From Erythrobacter rubeus (GTDB lineage Bacteria; Pseudomonadota; Alphaproteobacteria; Sphingomonadales; Sphingomonadaceae): a stretch of DNA of 64,000 nt. Within the stretch, counting starts at the first letter, position 1. Each line of letters opens with the position of its first letter. Positions 36,647 through 43,856 of this stretch are shown one piece after another. The stretch covers positions 2,085,261-2,149,260 of the forward strand of contig NZ_JACXLC010000001.1 in assembly GCF_014705715.1 (NCBI RefSeq), read 5' to 3'. The position numbers were made by a program, and so were the translations under genes. Under the pieces are notes generated by a model. That model searched no databases. It was not told where the DNA came from and saw nothing but the letters and a program-made list of their open reading frames with translations.

Positions 36647-36892
36647 ATGCACAACATTCACGGTGGTTTCGCCGACCTGGCCGAGGCGGTCTATTCCGAT
36701 GATCTGGCGAAAGCGCGGCTAATCCTAGACGGGATGAACACCGATCTAACGCGCCGTGCGAAGCGCAAGGCGGGATTGGTGTCAGCGTCGACGCTGGAAG
36801 CGCCGGTGCGCGAGCAATTCCCACGGCCGGGCGCGAAACCGGGCGATATGCTTGGCCCCAAAACGAAGCGACGGAACAAGCGAGCTGCCTGA
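36647..36892 (+). CDS. Small hypothetical phage protein
   Basis: An 81-residue protein, helical at first (FADLAEAVYSDDLAKARLIL) and basic at the end (GPKTKRRNKRAA). Family not recognised. GGAGATAGG lies just before the ATG, and the last base of its stop overlaps the next start. Confidence 0.6.
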   Translation: MHNIHGGFADLAEAVYSDDLAKARLILDGMNTDLTRRAKRKAGLVSASTLEAPVREQFPRPGAKPGDMLGPKTKRRNKRAA

Positions 36893-37257
36893 TGCCGGAC
36901 TCGGTGCGCCACTCCATTGCCTTGCGGCTCGCAGACGGGCCTGTCTGGATGCGGTCGTTCCAGGCGGTGAAGCCAATCGTCGATGCGATGGTGGCGGACG
37001 ATGAACTTGGGCGCGCAAAGCCCGAGAGCGGCGTCGGGTGGAATATGATCGCGCTGACCCGGCGCGGCGCGGATCGTTACGGCGTCGACTGCAAAAGGGT
37101 GGTGCGCTCAAACAGCGAATTGCTCGACGAGCTCGCCGAGCACATTGCCAACGGGCGCGGCGTCGTACCGGCGGCGAAGCTGACGGGAATCCCGGAAACG
37201 CACGCACTGGCTATCTGGCGCGCGCATTGCGGGCGGATCGGGGAGCAGGCGACGTGA
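36892..37257 (+). CDS. Hypothetical phage protein
   Basis: A 121-residue soluble protein with a helical C-terminal part (LLDELAEHIANGRGVVPAAK, then THALAIWRAHCGRIGEQAT). Family not recognised. It sits directly upstream of the DnaA-like gene and overlaps it by four bases, which suggests a partner role in replication. Confidence 0.58.
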   Translation: MPDSVRHSIALRLADGPVWMRSFQAVKPIVDAMVADDELGRAKPESGVGWNMIALTRRGADRYGVDCKRVVRSNSELLDELAEHIANGRGVVPAAKLTGIPETHALAIWRAHCGRIGEQAT

Positions 37258-37880
37258 GCGATGCGTCTCCCCTTCCCGGCCTCATTCCATCCTCGGTCCT
37301 GGTGGAGCGGGCCTGCCGATACGGCAATGTCCCACGCTCGGCAGTGCAATCGACCAAGCGCAAGGGCAGGCCGCGCGGTCCGGTCTCCCGGCTGCGCTGG
37401 GCGGTGGTTCATATCCTGAGGCAGCAATATCCCGATAGGCATTTGCGCGCGCTTGGCCGTCCGGTGAGGATCGCTGATCATTCCTCCGTCCTCTACGCCA
37501 TCAAGCGCGCCGATGAACTGGTGCGGCATGGCGATCCTGACTTCCAGGACTTGCTCGCCTTTCTGCGCGAGGGCGATGGCGACGACGCGCGTTCGCTGCC
37601 TGGTTGGATCGAGCGCGATCCGCCTGCCGAGACGGGCTGCGACAAGATTAACCGCGCTGCGATGCGTCTGCCGACGACTGACGTTTTTACCTCCGGCAAA
37701 TTCGACGCTGTATTTGGTGAGAGCGGACCGATCATGCCGCGCGAAGAACTGGAGCGACGGATCGCGGAGGTGAGCGAGAGACGCTTTGCGCACGAACGGG
37801 CGATGATTGCGGCCGAGCAGGCGCGATACGGCATGACGCGCCAGACGCGCGCGCGACCGCTTTCGGGGCAGCCAGCATGA
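37254..37880 (+). CDS. Phage protein with a DnaA domain IV-like DNA-binding region
   Basis: A 208-residue protein starting at GTG 37254. Residues about 15-85 match the pattern of DnaA domain IV: a basic stretch (TKRKGRPRGPVSRLRWAVVH), a helix, and the signature IADHSSVLYAIKRADEL, equivalent to the DHTTVxHA element that contacts the DnaA box in host DnaA. The AAA+ ATPase part of DnaA is absent. It probably binds an origin or a host DnaA box, as initiator helper or regulator. Confidence 0.75.
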   Translation: MSDASPLPGLIPSSVLVERACRYGNVPRSAVQSTKRKGRPRGPVSRLRWAVVHILRQQYPDRHLRALGRPVRIADHSSVLYAIKRADELVRHGDPDFQDLLAFLREGDGDDARSLPGWIERDPPAETGCDKINRAAMRLPTTDVFTSGKFDAVFGESGPIMPREELERRIAEVSERRFAHERAMIAAEQARYGMTRQTRARPLSGQPA

Positions 37881-38464
37881 GCGGGATGCCCGATCTTAAC
37901 GGCTTCATGCTGGCGCATGGCGTTTCGTGGGCCTCGTGCCAGCGATTGATGGCGCTGGGAGTGCCGGGGCGCTTTGTTGCCGAGCTCGGCGCGCGGCTTG
38001 CAATCGGGCAGGCGCGCGTCTGCCTCATGGGCGGCGGGCGGTTCTGGGAGCCGCGCGGGCCGGATGCGCGCGTGATGCTCGCCTGTTTCGAGGGTGAGCA
38101 TCTGATCGATATTGCTGCCTTTGCAACCAGCTTTCCCGCCGAAGTCGCGCTGGCGACCGGCGATGGCTGGTGCCTCGGCGAAGACGCGATCCGCGATTGT
38201 GAGCGAAGCGCGCTGGCGGGCCGGTATCCGGTGCTGCGACTGGTTGCCGATCCGCTGGAATGGCTGCGTTCAGGAGGGAAATCGTTGTGCGTGCTTGATT
38301 GGGCGCGCGCGATCGGGCGGCTCCGGTCGCTGGGCGAGAGCGTGACGATCGAATGCGATGCTGGCGCGGGCGAGCAGCTGAAAGCGCGGCTGAAGCATGG
38401 CGGCCTGCCAAGAGTGAAAGAGCGCGCGCCGGTGGCGCGTGCGCGCGAGGAGGAGGCGGCGTGA
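37877..38464 (+). CDS. Hypothetical phage protein
   Basis: A 195-residue soluble protein with several WxxG/DW motifs (GDGWCLGEDAIRDCE, VLDWARAIGRLRSLG). Family not recognised. It overlaps the DnaA-like gene by ATGA and lies within the replication module. Confidence 0.6.
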   Translation: MSGMPDLNGFMLAHGVSWASCQRLMALGVPGRFVAELGARLAIGQARVCLMGGGRFWEPRGPDARVMLACFEGEHLIDIAAFATSFPAEVALATGDGWCLGEDAIRDCERSALAGRYPVLRLVADPLEWLRSGGKSLCVLDWARAIGRLRSLGESVTIECDAGAGEQLKARLKHGGLPRVKERAPVARAREEEAA

Positions 38465-38856
38465 TGTTTCGCGGGATTTTGCATTGGTTGCTCGGCAACC
38501 AGGCGGTGCCTTCACGGCAGCCGGACGTGCCGAAGGTGATCGACCGGCGCGGACTCAACGAGGATTGGCAGGCTGGCGACCTGGCGCTTTGTCTTTGTCA
38601 TGACCTAACGCCGGTCCCGGATGGGCGCGTGCCGCGACGTGGCCAAATCTACCGGGTTCGCAGCATTATCGAGGGTAGCCCGCAAGGCGATGACGGGGTT
38701 CTGTACACCGCGCTGGTGCTTGACGGCTTTCCGTTGATCAGCGGTTGGTGGTGCAGCCATTTTTGCAAAGTGAGGCCCGAGGAAAATGCTGCCGACCTTT
38801 CCGAATGCGAGCAATTGCGCGATCTTGTGAAGCGCCATGAAATGGAGACGGCGTGA
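38464..38856 (+). CDS. Hypothetical phage protein
   Basis: A 130-residue protein with a short hydrophobic N-terminus and a beta-rich core (RGQIYRVRSIIEGSPQGDDG, then TALVLDGFPLISGWWCSHFC) that looks like a small SH3-like barrel with an extended loop. Family not recognised. It lies directly before the methyltransferase and overlaps it by four bases. Confidence 0.6.
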   Translation: MFRGILHWLLGNQAVPSRQPDVPKVIDRRGLNEDWQAGDLALCLCHDLTPVPDGRVPRRGQIYRVRSIIEGSPQGDDGVLYTALVLDGFPLISGWWCSHFCKVRPEENAADLSECEQLRDLVKRHEMETA

Positions 38857-40106
38857 ATGTGCTGGCTCTATGTGCCGGGGTTGGAGGGCTCGACCTCGGG
38901 ATCAGAATTGCCCGACCCGACGCGCGCGGCATCGCTTACGTGGAGAGGGAAGCCCATGCCGCAGCGATCCTTGCCGCGCGGATGGAGGACGGGGCCTTAC
39001 ACCCGGCTCCTGTCTGGTCTGACCTTGCCACTTTCGACGCTCGAGAATGGTGTGGCATCGTGGATTGCGTCACTTCGGGAGATCCCTGCCAACCGAATTC
39101 CGTCGCCGGAAAGCGCGGCGGAGAGGCAGACGACCGATTCCTTATCGACCAAGTGCTGCGCATCGTCGAGGAGTGCCGGCCGCATCGTGTCTTCCGCGAA
39201 AACGTGCCGGGGAACGCGGACGGACAGCTTGCCGCCATCGTCGGACCACTGGAAGCATTGGGCTACCGCGTTGCGGCGGGAATATTCAGCGCGGCCGAAG
39301 TCGGCGCCAGTCACAAGCGCGAGCGATTGTTCATCATGGCTGACCGCATCGGTGATCGATACGGCAGAAAAAACAGATCTGGCGAAAGTGCAGGCTCGAA
39401 GAGAGCGGCACAAGGCGCGCGGCATCAACGGGAACGGTTTCGGGGTATCGTTGAGCGAGAAAGCGCAGACCTGGCCAACGCCAATGGCAGGCAGTCCAGC
39501 GCGGGGCGAAAACAATGCAGCGGGCAATTCGGATTTCAGTCGGAAGGCGATGGAATTGGCGGGGGAGATGCAATGGCAGTCGCCTACCGTCGGGTTGACC
39601 GAGGGCGGCAGCAAAACACGCAGCGGTGCACGTTCAAGCGAAATGTTGCTCCCGGGGCAAGCGGAGCACTGGCCGACGCCAGCGAGCCGGGATCACAAGG
39701 GTGCGAACAGCACCGATCATGTGACCACGAACGGGACTGGGCGGATGCACATGGATCAGCTGCCGAACTTCGTGGAGCATTCTTTCCCCCTTTCGCCCCT
39801 AGTCCAGGCGATCCGCTCTGGCCCGCCATCGTCGAAGCCGTCCCGCTGGTTACTCCGGCTTTACCTGATGTTGACGCGGCCCGATATGCCGACCTTCAAG
39901 CGGAAGCGCTCCTGGGTCCGGAGGGTGAGTCGCCGGAAGCTCAATCCCTATTTCGTCGAGTGGCTGATGGGCTGGCCTATCGGGTGGACCGACTTCGCGC
40001 CTGCGGGAACGGCGTTGTCCCCTTGGCTGCAGCGCATGCGTGGCAATCTCTCGACGCTCTCCACGCCGAAGCCCGAGATCGGGAGCGTGCAGGGGAGTTT
40101 GTTTGA
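38853..40106 (+). CDS. C5 cytosine DNA methyltransferase
   Basis: A 417-residue enzyme from GTG 38853. Motif I is LCAGVGGLDLGI (SAM binding, residues 5-16). The catalytic motif IV is SGDPCQPNSVAG (about 74-85, Cys nucleophile), motif VI is FRENVPGNADG (about 113-123), motif VIII is VGASHKRERLFIMA (about 150-163), and motif X is RACGNGVVPLAAAHAW (about 385-400). The long middle part should contain the target-recognition domain. It would methylate a phage or host site. Unusually, a second open frame of almost equal length runs through the same DNA one base out of phase. Confidence 0.9.
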   Translation: MNVLALCAGVGGLDLGIRIARPDARGIAYVEREAHAAAILAARMEDGALHPAPVWSDLATFDAREWCGIVDCVTSGDPCQPNSVAGKRGGEADDRFLIDQVLRIVEECRPHRVFRENVPGNADGQLAAIVGPLEALGYRVAAGIFSAAEVGASHKRERLFIMADRIGDRYGRKNRSGESAGSKRAAQGARHQRERFRGIVERESADLANANGRQSSAGRKQCSGQFGFQSEGDGIGGGDAMAVAYRRVDRGRQQNTQRCTFKRNVAPGASGALADASEPGSQGCEQHRSCDHERDWADAHGSAAELRGAFFPPFAPSPGDPLWPAIVEAVPLVTPALPDVDAARYADLQAEALLGPEGESPEAQSLFRRVADGLAYRVDRLRACGNGVVPLAAAHAWQSLDALHAEARDRERAGEFV

Positions 40107-40113
40107 CCAGTGA
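38857..40113 (+). CDS. Long overlapping reading frame inside the methyltransferase gene
   Basis: An uninterrupted 418-codon frame (+1 relative to the methyltransferase) with an ATG 4 bases downstream of the other start. It contains WPTP repeats (QTWPTPMAGSPARG, EHWPTPASRDHKGA) and the C-terminal block LNPYFVEWLMGWPIGWTDF followed by LSPWLQRMRGNL. I recall the same blocks in annotated phage proteins, apparently in the DNA that encodes LADA and RVADG-VDRL in the methyltransferase frame. The block may be conserved simply because the enzyme is. If translated, it is a second protein from the same DNA. Confidence 0.4.
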   Translation: MCWLYVPGLEGSTSGSELPDPTRAASLTWRGKPMPQRSLPRGWRTGPYTRLLSGLTLPLSTLENGVASWIASLREIPANRIPSPESAAERQTTDSLSTKCCASSRSAGRIVSSAKTCRGTRTDSLPPSSDHWKHWATALRREYSARPKSAPVTSASDCSSWLTASVIDTAEKTDLAKVQARRERHKARGINGNGFGVSLSEKAQTWPTPMAGSPARGENNAAGNSDFSRKAMELAGEMQWQSPTVGLTEGGSKTRSGARSSEMLLPGQAEHWPTPASRDHKGANSTDHVTTNGTGRMHMDQLPNFVEHSFPLSPLVQAIRSGPPSSKPSRWLLRLYLMLTRPDMPTFKRKRSWVRRVSRRKLNPYFVEWLMGWPIGWTDFAPAGTALSPWLQRMRGNLSTLSTPKPEIGSVQGSLFDQ

Positions 40114-40118
40114 CTCCC

Positions 40119-40232
40119 ATGAATGCCATTCATCCGGCGGCGGAGCCGCCCAAAGCGCGACCGCGCGCCCGCAGGTGCTCGCGCACAGCGCGAGTTAGCG
40201 CCGAGGACGCTCGCGCGGAGGCGCGAGCATGA
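40119..40232 (+). CDS. Possible small phage peptide (37 residues)
   Basis: A short frame from ATG 40119 that overlaps the primase start by ATGA, giving a Pro/Ala/Arg-rich basic peptide. The tight overlap copies the style of neighbouring genes, but there is no clear ribosome site. It may act as a leader that couples translation to the hairpin before the primase. Confidence 0.3.
   Translation: MNAIHPAAEPPKARPRARRCSRTARVSAEDARAEARA
40178..40228 (+). promoter_or_regulatory. Two hairpins before the primase gene, the second enclosing its ribosome site
   Basis: GCTCGCGC (40209-40216) pairs perfectly with GCGCGAGC (40221-40228) around the loop GGAG (40217-40220). GGAG is the only good ribosome-binding site for the ATG at 40229, so the hairpin loop holds the site and its stem touches the start codon. 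A related hairpin, CTCGCGC/GCGCGAG with ACA loop, lies at 40178-40194. Both would fold in the mRNA and could regulate primase translation. Confidence 0.6.
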
Positions 40233-42079
40233 GGATAACAATCGCTCCCGATCTGCCGCGCGATCTTGCTTGCGCCTTTCTGCCGCTGACCGACCTCGGC
40301 AACGCCGAGAGGTGGCGGATGCGGCATGGCGATGACTTTCGCTTTTGCGACAAGATCGGGTGGTTCAACTGGGACGGGCGGCGCTGGCGGCTGCTTTCCG
40401 AGGAAAAGGACGCGCTGCCGGCCGAGGTGATGCAATCGGTGTTTGCCACGGTGCGCGCCGTCCGGAATGAAGCCGCGCTGGTGCGGGCGCTGGGCTGCGA
40501 TATCGCCGATGTGCGCGATCGGTTTCCGGATTCGTCGGGCGGCGAGCAATCGTTCGGCACATTCATCGCTTGGGCAGGTGTTCGCAAGGACGAGGGTTGG
40601 GAGGATCTGGCCAAGGGGATTGCCCGCTCGCATCCGCCCGATGCGGACGGCAATCGCGGGCCGAAATACGACAAGGCCATCGGCGAAGCGCGCGATTTCG
40701 TTGCCGAATGCGAGACGCGTGATTTCGCACTCGAGACGATGCCATCGAAGCGCAAGCTTTGGTCGGATGCGATCGATGCGCATGCCAAGGCCTCTGAAGC
40801 TTTGGGCAAACTGGGCGCGGTGGCGAAGCTGGCGCGCGCCTTTGAAGGGATCGCCGTCGAGCCGGATGCCTTCGATGCTGACAGAATGGCGGTCAATGTG
40901 CTGAACGGCACGCTGCGATTGAAACGGCGCAGCGTGAAGCGATCTCCCGAAGAGGTGGCGGCCGGGAAATCGGCGTGGAAGGTCGATGGCTGGAAGGTCG
41001 TGAAAACTGCTCACGATCGCGGCGACCTGATCACGAAGCTCGCCCCGGTGAAGTACGCGCCCAGCGCCAAAGCGCCGGTCTGGGATGGGTTTCTGGAGCG
41101 GGTGCAGCCCGATCCGGTGATGCGGCGGTTCATCCTGCAATGGTTCGGCCTGTCGCTGACAGGCGATATCGGCGAGCAGAAGCTCGCGTTCTTTTACGGC
41201 TCCGGGCGCAACGGCAAGGGCACGGCGGTCGAGGCGGTGGCGCATCTGGCAGGCGATTATGCCGGGTCGATTCCGATCGAGAGTTTCCTGGACAATGGCA
41301 TCAAGCGCCGCGGCGACCAGGCGACACCCGACCTCGCGCGGCTGCCCGGCGTGCGGTTTCTTCGCGTTTCCGAACCGGAGCGCGGAGCGCGGCTGAACGA
41401 AGGCCTTATCAAGATGGTGACCGGCGGCGATCCGGTCGATGCGCGGCACCTCAACAAGGGGTTCTTCACGTTTCAGCCCGATTTCAAGATGACGATTTCA
41501 GGCAATCACAAGCCGGAAATCAAGGACACGAGCGACGGGATCTGGCGGCGGATGCAGCTGGTGCCGTGGGCGGTGACCGTGGCGGTCGAGGATGTCGATC
41601 GTGACCTTCCCGAAAAGCTGCGCAGCGAGGCCAGCGGGATACTGAACCGGCTTCTCGAGGGGCTGACCGACTGGCGCGAGAGCGGCTTGATCGAACCGGA
41701 TGCGGTGCGGATGGCGACGGCGGCCTATCGAGACCAGTCCGACGAGCTGGGGCGGTTCCTGTCGGAGACGTGCCTGGTTGGCGAGGATGTGCCTGAGCGC
41801 CCCCTGCGCGTCGGCGCGAAGATGCTCCACGACACCTATCTCGCCTGGTGCGACATGGCGGGCGGCGCGAGCTGGACGAACAAGGGCTTCAAGAAGGCGA
41901 TGCTCGACAAGGGGTTCGAGCAGAAGACGAGCGACGGCATCAAGTGGATCGGCATCGCGCTGCGCGACGGCGTGACCCCGGAAACAATCCGAGACGGAAA
42001 CTGGAGCGCGGCGGATGGCGCTGAAGAGGCGACTGGCGATGCCGGTGCCGGCGAGGAGGGCATCTATGACGATTGGTGA
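40229..42079 (+). CDS. P4/D5-family phage primase-helicase
   Basis: A 616-residue replication protein. The N-terminal 250 residues include the D5_N-type region (CDKIGWFNWDGRRWR). A superfamily 3 helicase domain follows with Walker A FFYGSGRNGKGTAVEAVA (near residues 324-332) and the later GDPVDARHLNKGFFTFQPDF and ISGNHKPEIKDTSDG motifs. The C-terminal 120 residues carry the winged-helix-like WSETC-type segment seen in D5 proteins. It would unwind and prime phage DNA. The product ends DDW and overlaps the next gene by 14 bases. Confidence 0.9.
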   Translation: MRITIAPDLPRDLACAFLPLTDLGNAERWRMRHGDDFRFCDKIGWFNWDGRRWRLLSEEKDALPAEVMQSVFATVRAVRNEAALVRALGCDIADVRDRFPDSSGGEQSFGTFIAWAGVRKDEGWEDLAKGIARSHPPDADGNRGPKYDKAIGEARDFVAECETRDFALETMPSKRKLWSDAIDAHAKASEALGKLGAVAKLARAFEGIAVEPDAFDADRMAVNVLNGTLRLKRRSVKRSPEEVAAGKSAWKVDGWKVVKTAHDRGDLITKLAPVKYAPSAKAPVWDGFLERVQPDPVMRRFILQWFGLSLTGDIGEQKLAFFYGSGRNGKGTAVEAVAHLAGDYAGSIPIESFLDNGIKRRGDQATPDLARLPGVRFLRVSEPERGARLNEGLIKMVTGGDPVDARHLNKGFFTFQPDFKMTISGNHKPEIKDTSDGIWRRMQLVPWAVTVAVEDVDRDLPEKLRSEASGILNRLLEGLTDWRESGLIEPDAVRMATAAYRDQSDELGRFLSETCLVGEDVPERPLRVGAKMLHDTYLAWCDMAGGASWTNKGFKKAMLDKGFEQKTSDGIKWIGIALRDGVTPETIRDGNWSAADGAEEATGDAGAGEEGIYDDW

Positions 42080-42434
42080 TCAACCCCGGATACCCACTCG
42101 CCCTCGTTGTGCGCGGTGCTCTCGTTTCATCACCGTCGATATTCATGCGACGGACGAGCTCTGGCGCGAGGTCATCGGTCCGCTTCAAGGGCCGGGCTAC
42201 ATCTGCGCCGACTGCTTTATCAGAGCGGCGGACGAGCGGTTGATTGACTGGGTGCCTCATGTCCGATTTCGCGGCTACAGTTTGTTTGACCAATTCGAGA
42301 TCCAAAACCGAGTGGCACCAGAGGTGCCCAAAGGGCGACCGCCCGCCCGCAGCGACGCGCCTGGAGGGCGTGAGAGCGAGGAACTCGCGTCGGCGGATGC
42401 CGATGCACGGGGAAGGCAAAGCCTTCCGCCATGA
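42066..42434 (+). CDS. Hypothetical phage zinc-ribbon protein
   Basis: A 122-residue protein with CARC near residue 15 and CADC near residue 48, a four-Cys zinc ribbon. The tail is hydrophilic and low in order. It overlaps the end of the primase gene. Zinc ribbons at this position often bind DNA or partner with replication proteins, but no specific role can be given. Confidence 0.6.
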   Translation: MTIGDQPRIPTRPRCARCSRFITVDIHATDELWREVIGPLQGPGYICADCFIRAADERLIDWVPHVRFRGYSLFDQFEIQNRVAPEVPKGRPPARSDAPGGRESEELASADADARGRQSLPP

Positions 42435-42693
42435 ACACGGCGGAAGGGATGAATTGGCCATCACGGAAGGGAAAAAAGCGCGTCTTTTCAGGCGCTTCTT
42501 TTGATATGGAAGGGTCGGAAGGGTTTTCGGGGGTGACTATCGCGCGAGAACTGCGGCGCGGTTTCACACTGCCCTGACCTCTAATTCTATTCCGACCCTT
42601 CCGTCTCTCTCTTCAAAGAGAGGGAATATAGAGATTAAAGCATTGTTAGGATTGAGAAAATGAGCGAATTTGGTGCCTTCCGTTTCCCTTCCG
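42422..42693. repeat. Cluster of CGGAAGGG repeats with a 13-base inverted repeat
   Basis: CGGAAGGG occurs at 42441, 42464 and 42516, and its reverse CCCTTCCG at 42596 and 42686. GGAAGGGTCGGAA (42508-42520) and TTCCGACCCTTCC (42590-42602) are a perfect 13-base inverted repeat 69 bases apart. CCTTCCGCC/GGCGGAAGG (42422-42430, 42439-42447) forms a hairpin over the stop of the zinc-ribbon gene. The 225 bases between the early and late genes hold no gene, so this is likely a regulatory or origin region. Confidence 0.7.
42476..42503 (+). terminator. Terminator at the end of the early region
   Basis: AAGCGC (42476-42481) pairs with GCGCTT (42492-42497) around a 10-base loop and is followed by CTTTTG. 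The A run on the left also allows minus-strand use. The stem is short, so strength is uncertain. Confidence 0.5.
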
Positions 42694-43223
42694 TGGGCGG
42701 TGTCGCGGCCCCTCCGAGCGCCGATGCGATGGAAGGGATGCTGATTGCGTGGCACGAGCTGTGGTGGCGCACGCCGGGGGACGGTGCCTCTCCGTTTGCC
42801 AAGGACGGACCTTGGCATCTCGCTCAGCGTGAGGTCGGCGATATTGCGGGATCGTATTCGGTGACGCTGATCGAGACCGATGCGGGCAAGCTGCTCGAGG
42901 TGCGCAAGATTGACTCGCCTCGCCCTCGCCCATCGCTGCGGACGCGCGAGGTGGCGGTTCGCGATGCGGTGGACGCGTGGCTGGAGGCCCTGCCCGAGCC
43001 GATCGACCGCGCGGTGCTCGTCCAGGCATCGAAGTGGAAGTATCGCGGGCAGGATCAGGTGCCGTGGGGGAAGGTGAAGGCGCGGCTTGGCTACGATCGA
43101 TCGGCGCGGCGGCTTGCCGGGCGGTATCGCGAGGCGCTGTGCAAGCTGGTTTGCCGGGCGAACGGGGTGCCGGAGCGGCATTGGCGCGGGCTTATGGCGC
43201 GCGAAGCAGTCTTGGCGGTGTGA
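42660..43223 (+). CDS. Hypothetical phage protein, possibly a late-gene regulator
   Basis: A 187-residue protein. The N-terminal half has WHELWWRTPGDGASPF. The C-terminal third (VKARLGYDRSARRLAGRYRE) resembles a helix-turn-helix of the kind in DUF6362-like phage proteins. It stands alone between the repeat cluster and the packaging genes, a position often taken by late transcription activators. The name is not certain. Confidence 0.6.
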   Translation: MSEFGAFRFPSVGGVAAPPSADAMEGMLIAWHELWWRTPGDGASPFAKDGPWHLAQREVGDIAGSYSVTLIETDAGKLLEVRKIDSPRPRPSLRTREVAVRDAVDAWLEALPEPIDRAVLVQASKWKYRGQDQVPWGKVKARLGYDRSARRLAGRYREALCKLVCRANGVPERHWRGLMAREAVLAV

Positions 43224-43284
43224 TGTTCCTTAGCGCGGCGCGGCGAGAAAGCTAGGGTTGCGTCGCTGTCAAGTGCGGAATGCG

Positions 43285-43320
43285 GGCTCCGTAGCAAATA
43301 ATGCGTTTCGGCTCCGTAGC
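43285..43320 (+). repeat. Direct repeat of GGCTCCGTAGC upstream of the packaging genes
   Basis: GGCTCCGTAGC occurs twice, 25 bases apart (43285-43295 and 43310-43320), inside the 197-base gene-free stretch 43224-43420. No other repeat copy was seen. Its location just before HNH and terminase genes makes it a candidate for terminase recognition (cos or pac). Confidence 0.5.
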
Positions 43321-43420
43321 TGTGGCGGGGTATCCCGAGATTATCCTGATCGCTTGGTGCTTGGGCCTCGCTGATCGGGAATTTGAGGGTTCCTCCCTTG
43401 TGACGAGGTCGGTGCGGGCC

Positions 43421-43798
43421 ATGCCGATGAACGCGCCGACCTCAACGGAGGATGGCTTGGGACGGTTGAAGCAGATGTCGGCGCGGTTGGCGGGATTGCC
43501 GCCGAGGGTGCGCGCGCTGCCGAAGGTGGCCGAGCGTTTCTACACCTCGCCCGAATGGAAAGATTACCGCAAGCGTCACCGAGCCTGGACGGTCGCACAG
43601 AAGGGTGGATGCTGGTGCTGCGTTTGCGGAGCGAGTGGGCGGTTGATCCTCGACCACCGGGTCGAGCGCCGGGATGGCGGGGCGGACTTCCCTCCGTTCG
43701 ATGAAGCGGACTGGTACTGCACCGGCTGTCACAATGCGAAGACGGCGGAGGCTCGGGCTCGAAGGGCGCGTGCTCGTGTGAAGGCGGGGGGTGGGTGA
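43421..43798 (+). CDS. HNH endonuclease
   Basis: A 125-residue phage HNH nuclease. Zinc ligands CCVC and CTGC bracket the active site DHRVERRDGG (His residues about 87-97), and the last HNH element is CHNAKTAEARARR. HNH proteins beside the terminase are common in siphoviruses; they work with the terminase to cut concatemers, sometimes at cos ends. The start at 43421 gives the family length; the open frame reaches 43301 without similarity. Confidence 0.88.
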   Translation: MPMNAPTSTEDGLGRLKQMSARLAGLPPRVRALPKVAERFYTSPEWKDYRKRHRAWTVAQKGGCWCCVCGASGRLILDHRVERRDGGADFPPFDEADWYCTGCHNAKTAEARARRARARVKAGGG

Positions 43799-43856
43799 AA
43801 GTTTGGAGGGTCGGCTGCCGAAAAACCGCCGTCCATCTCATTCGGAGATTTTTTCA

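Noticed and set aside
35227..36657. 476-codon open frame antisense to the sliding clamp
   Set aside because: The clamp motifs and operon overlaps place coding on the + strand; the antisense frame has His/Arg-rich random-looking sequence.
40130..41449. 439-codon open frame antisense to the primase
   Set aside because: The primase has Walker motifs and conserved neighbours; no evidence for a leftward gene here.
42476..42503. Strong early-region terminator
   Set aside because: Kept only as a weak feature: the stem is 6 bases with a 10-base loop and a short T run.
43224..43420. Small gene in the gap before the HNH nuclease
   Set aside because: The only starts give peptides of about 10 residues or out-of-family extensions; the direct repeat is the better explanation.
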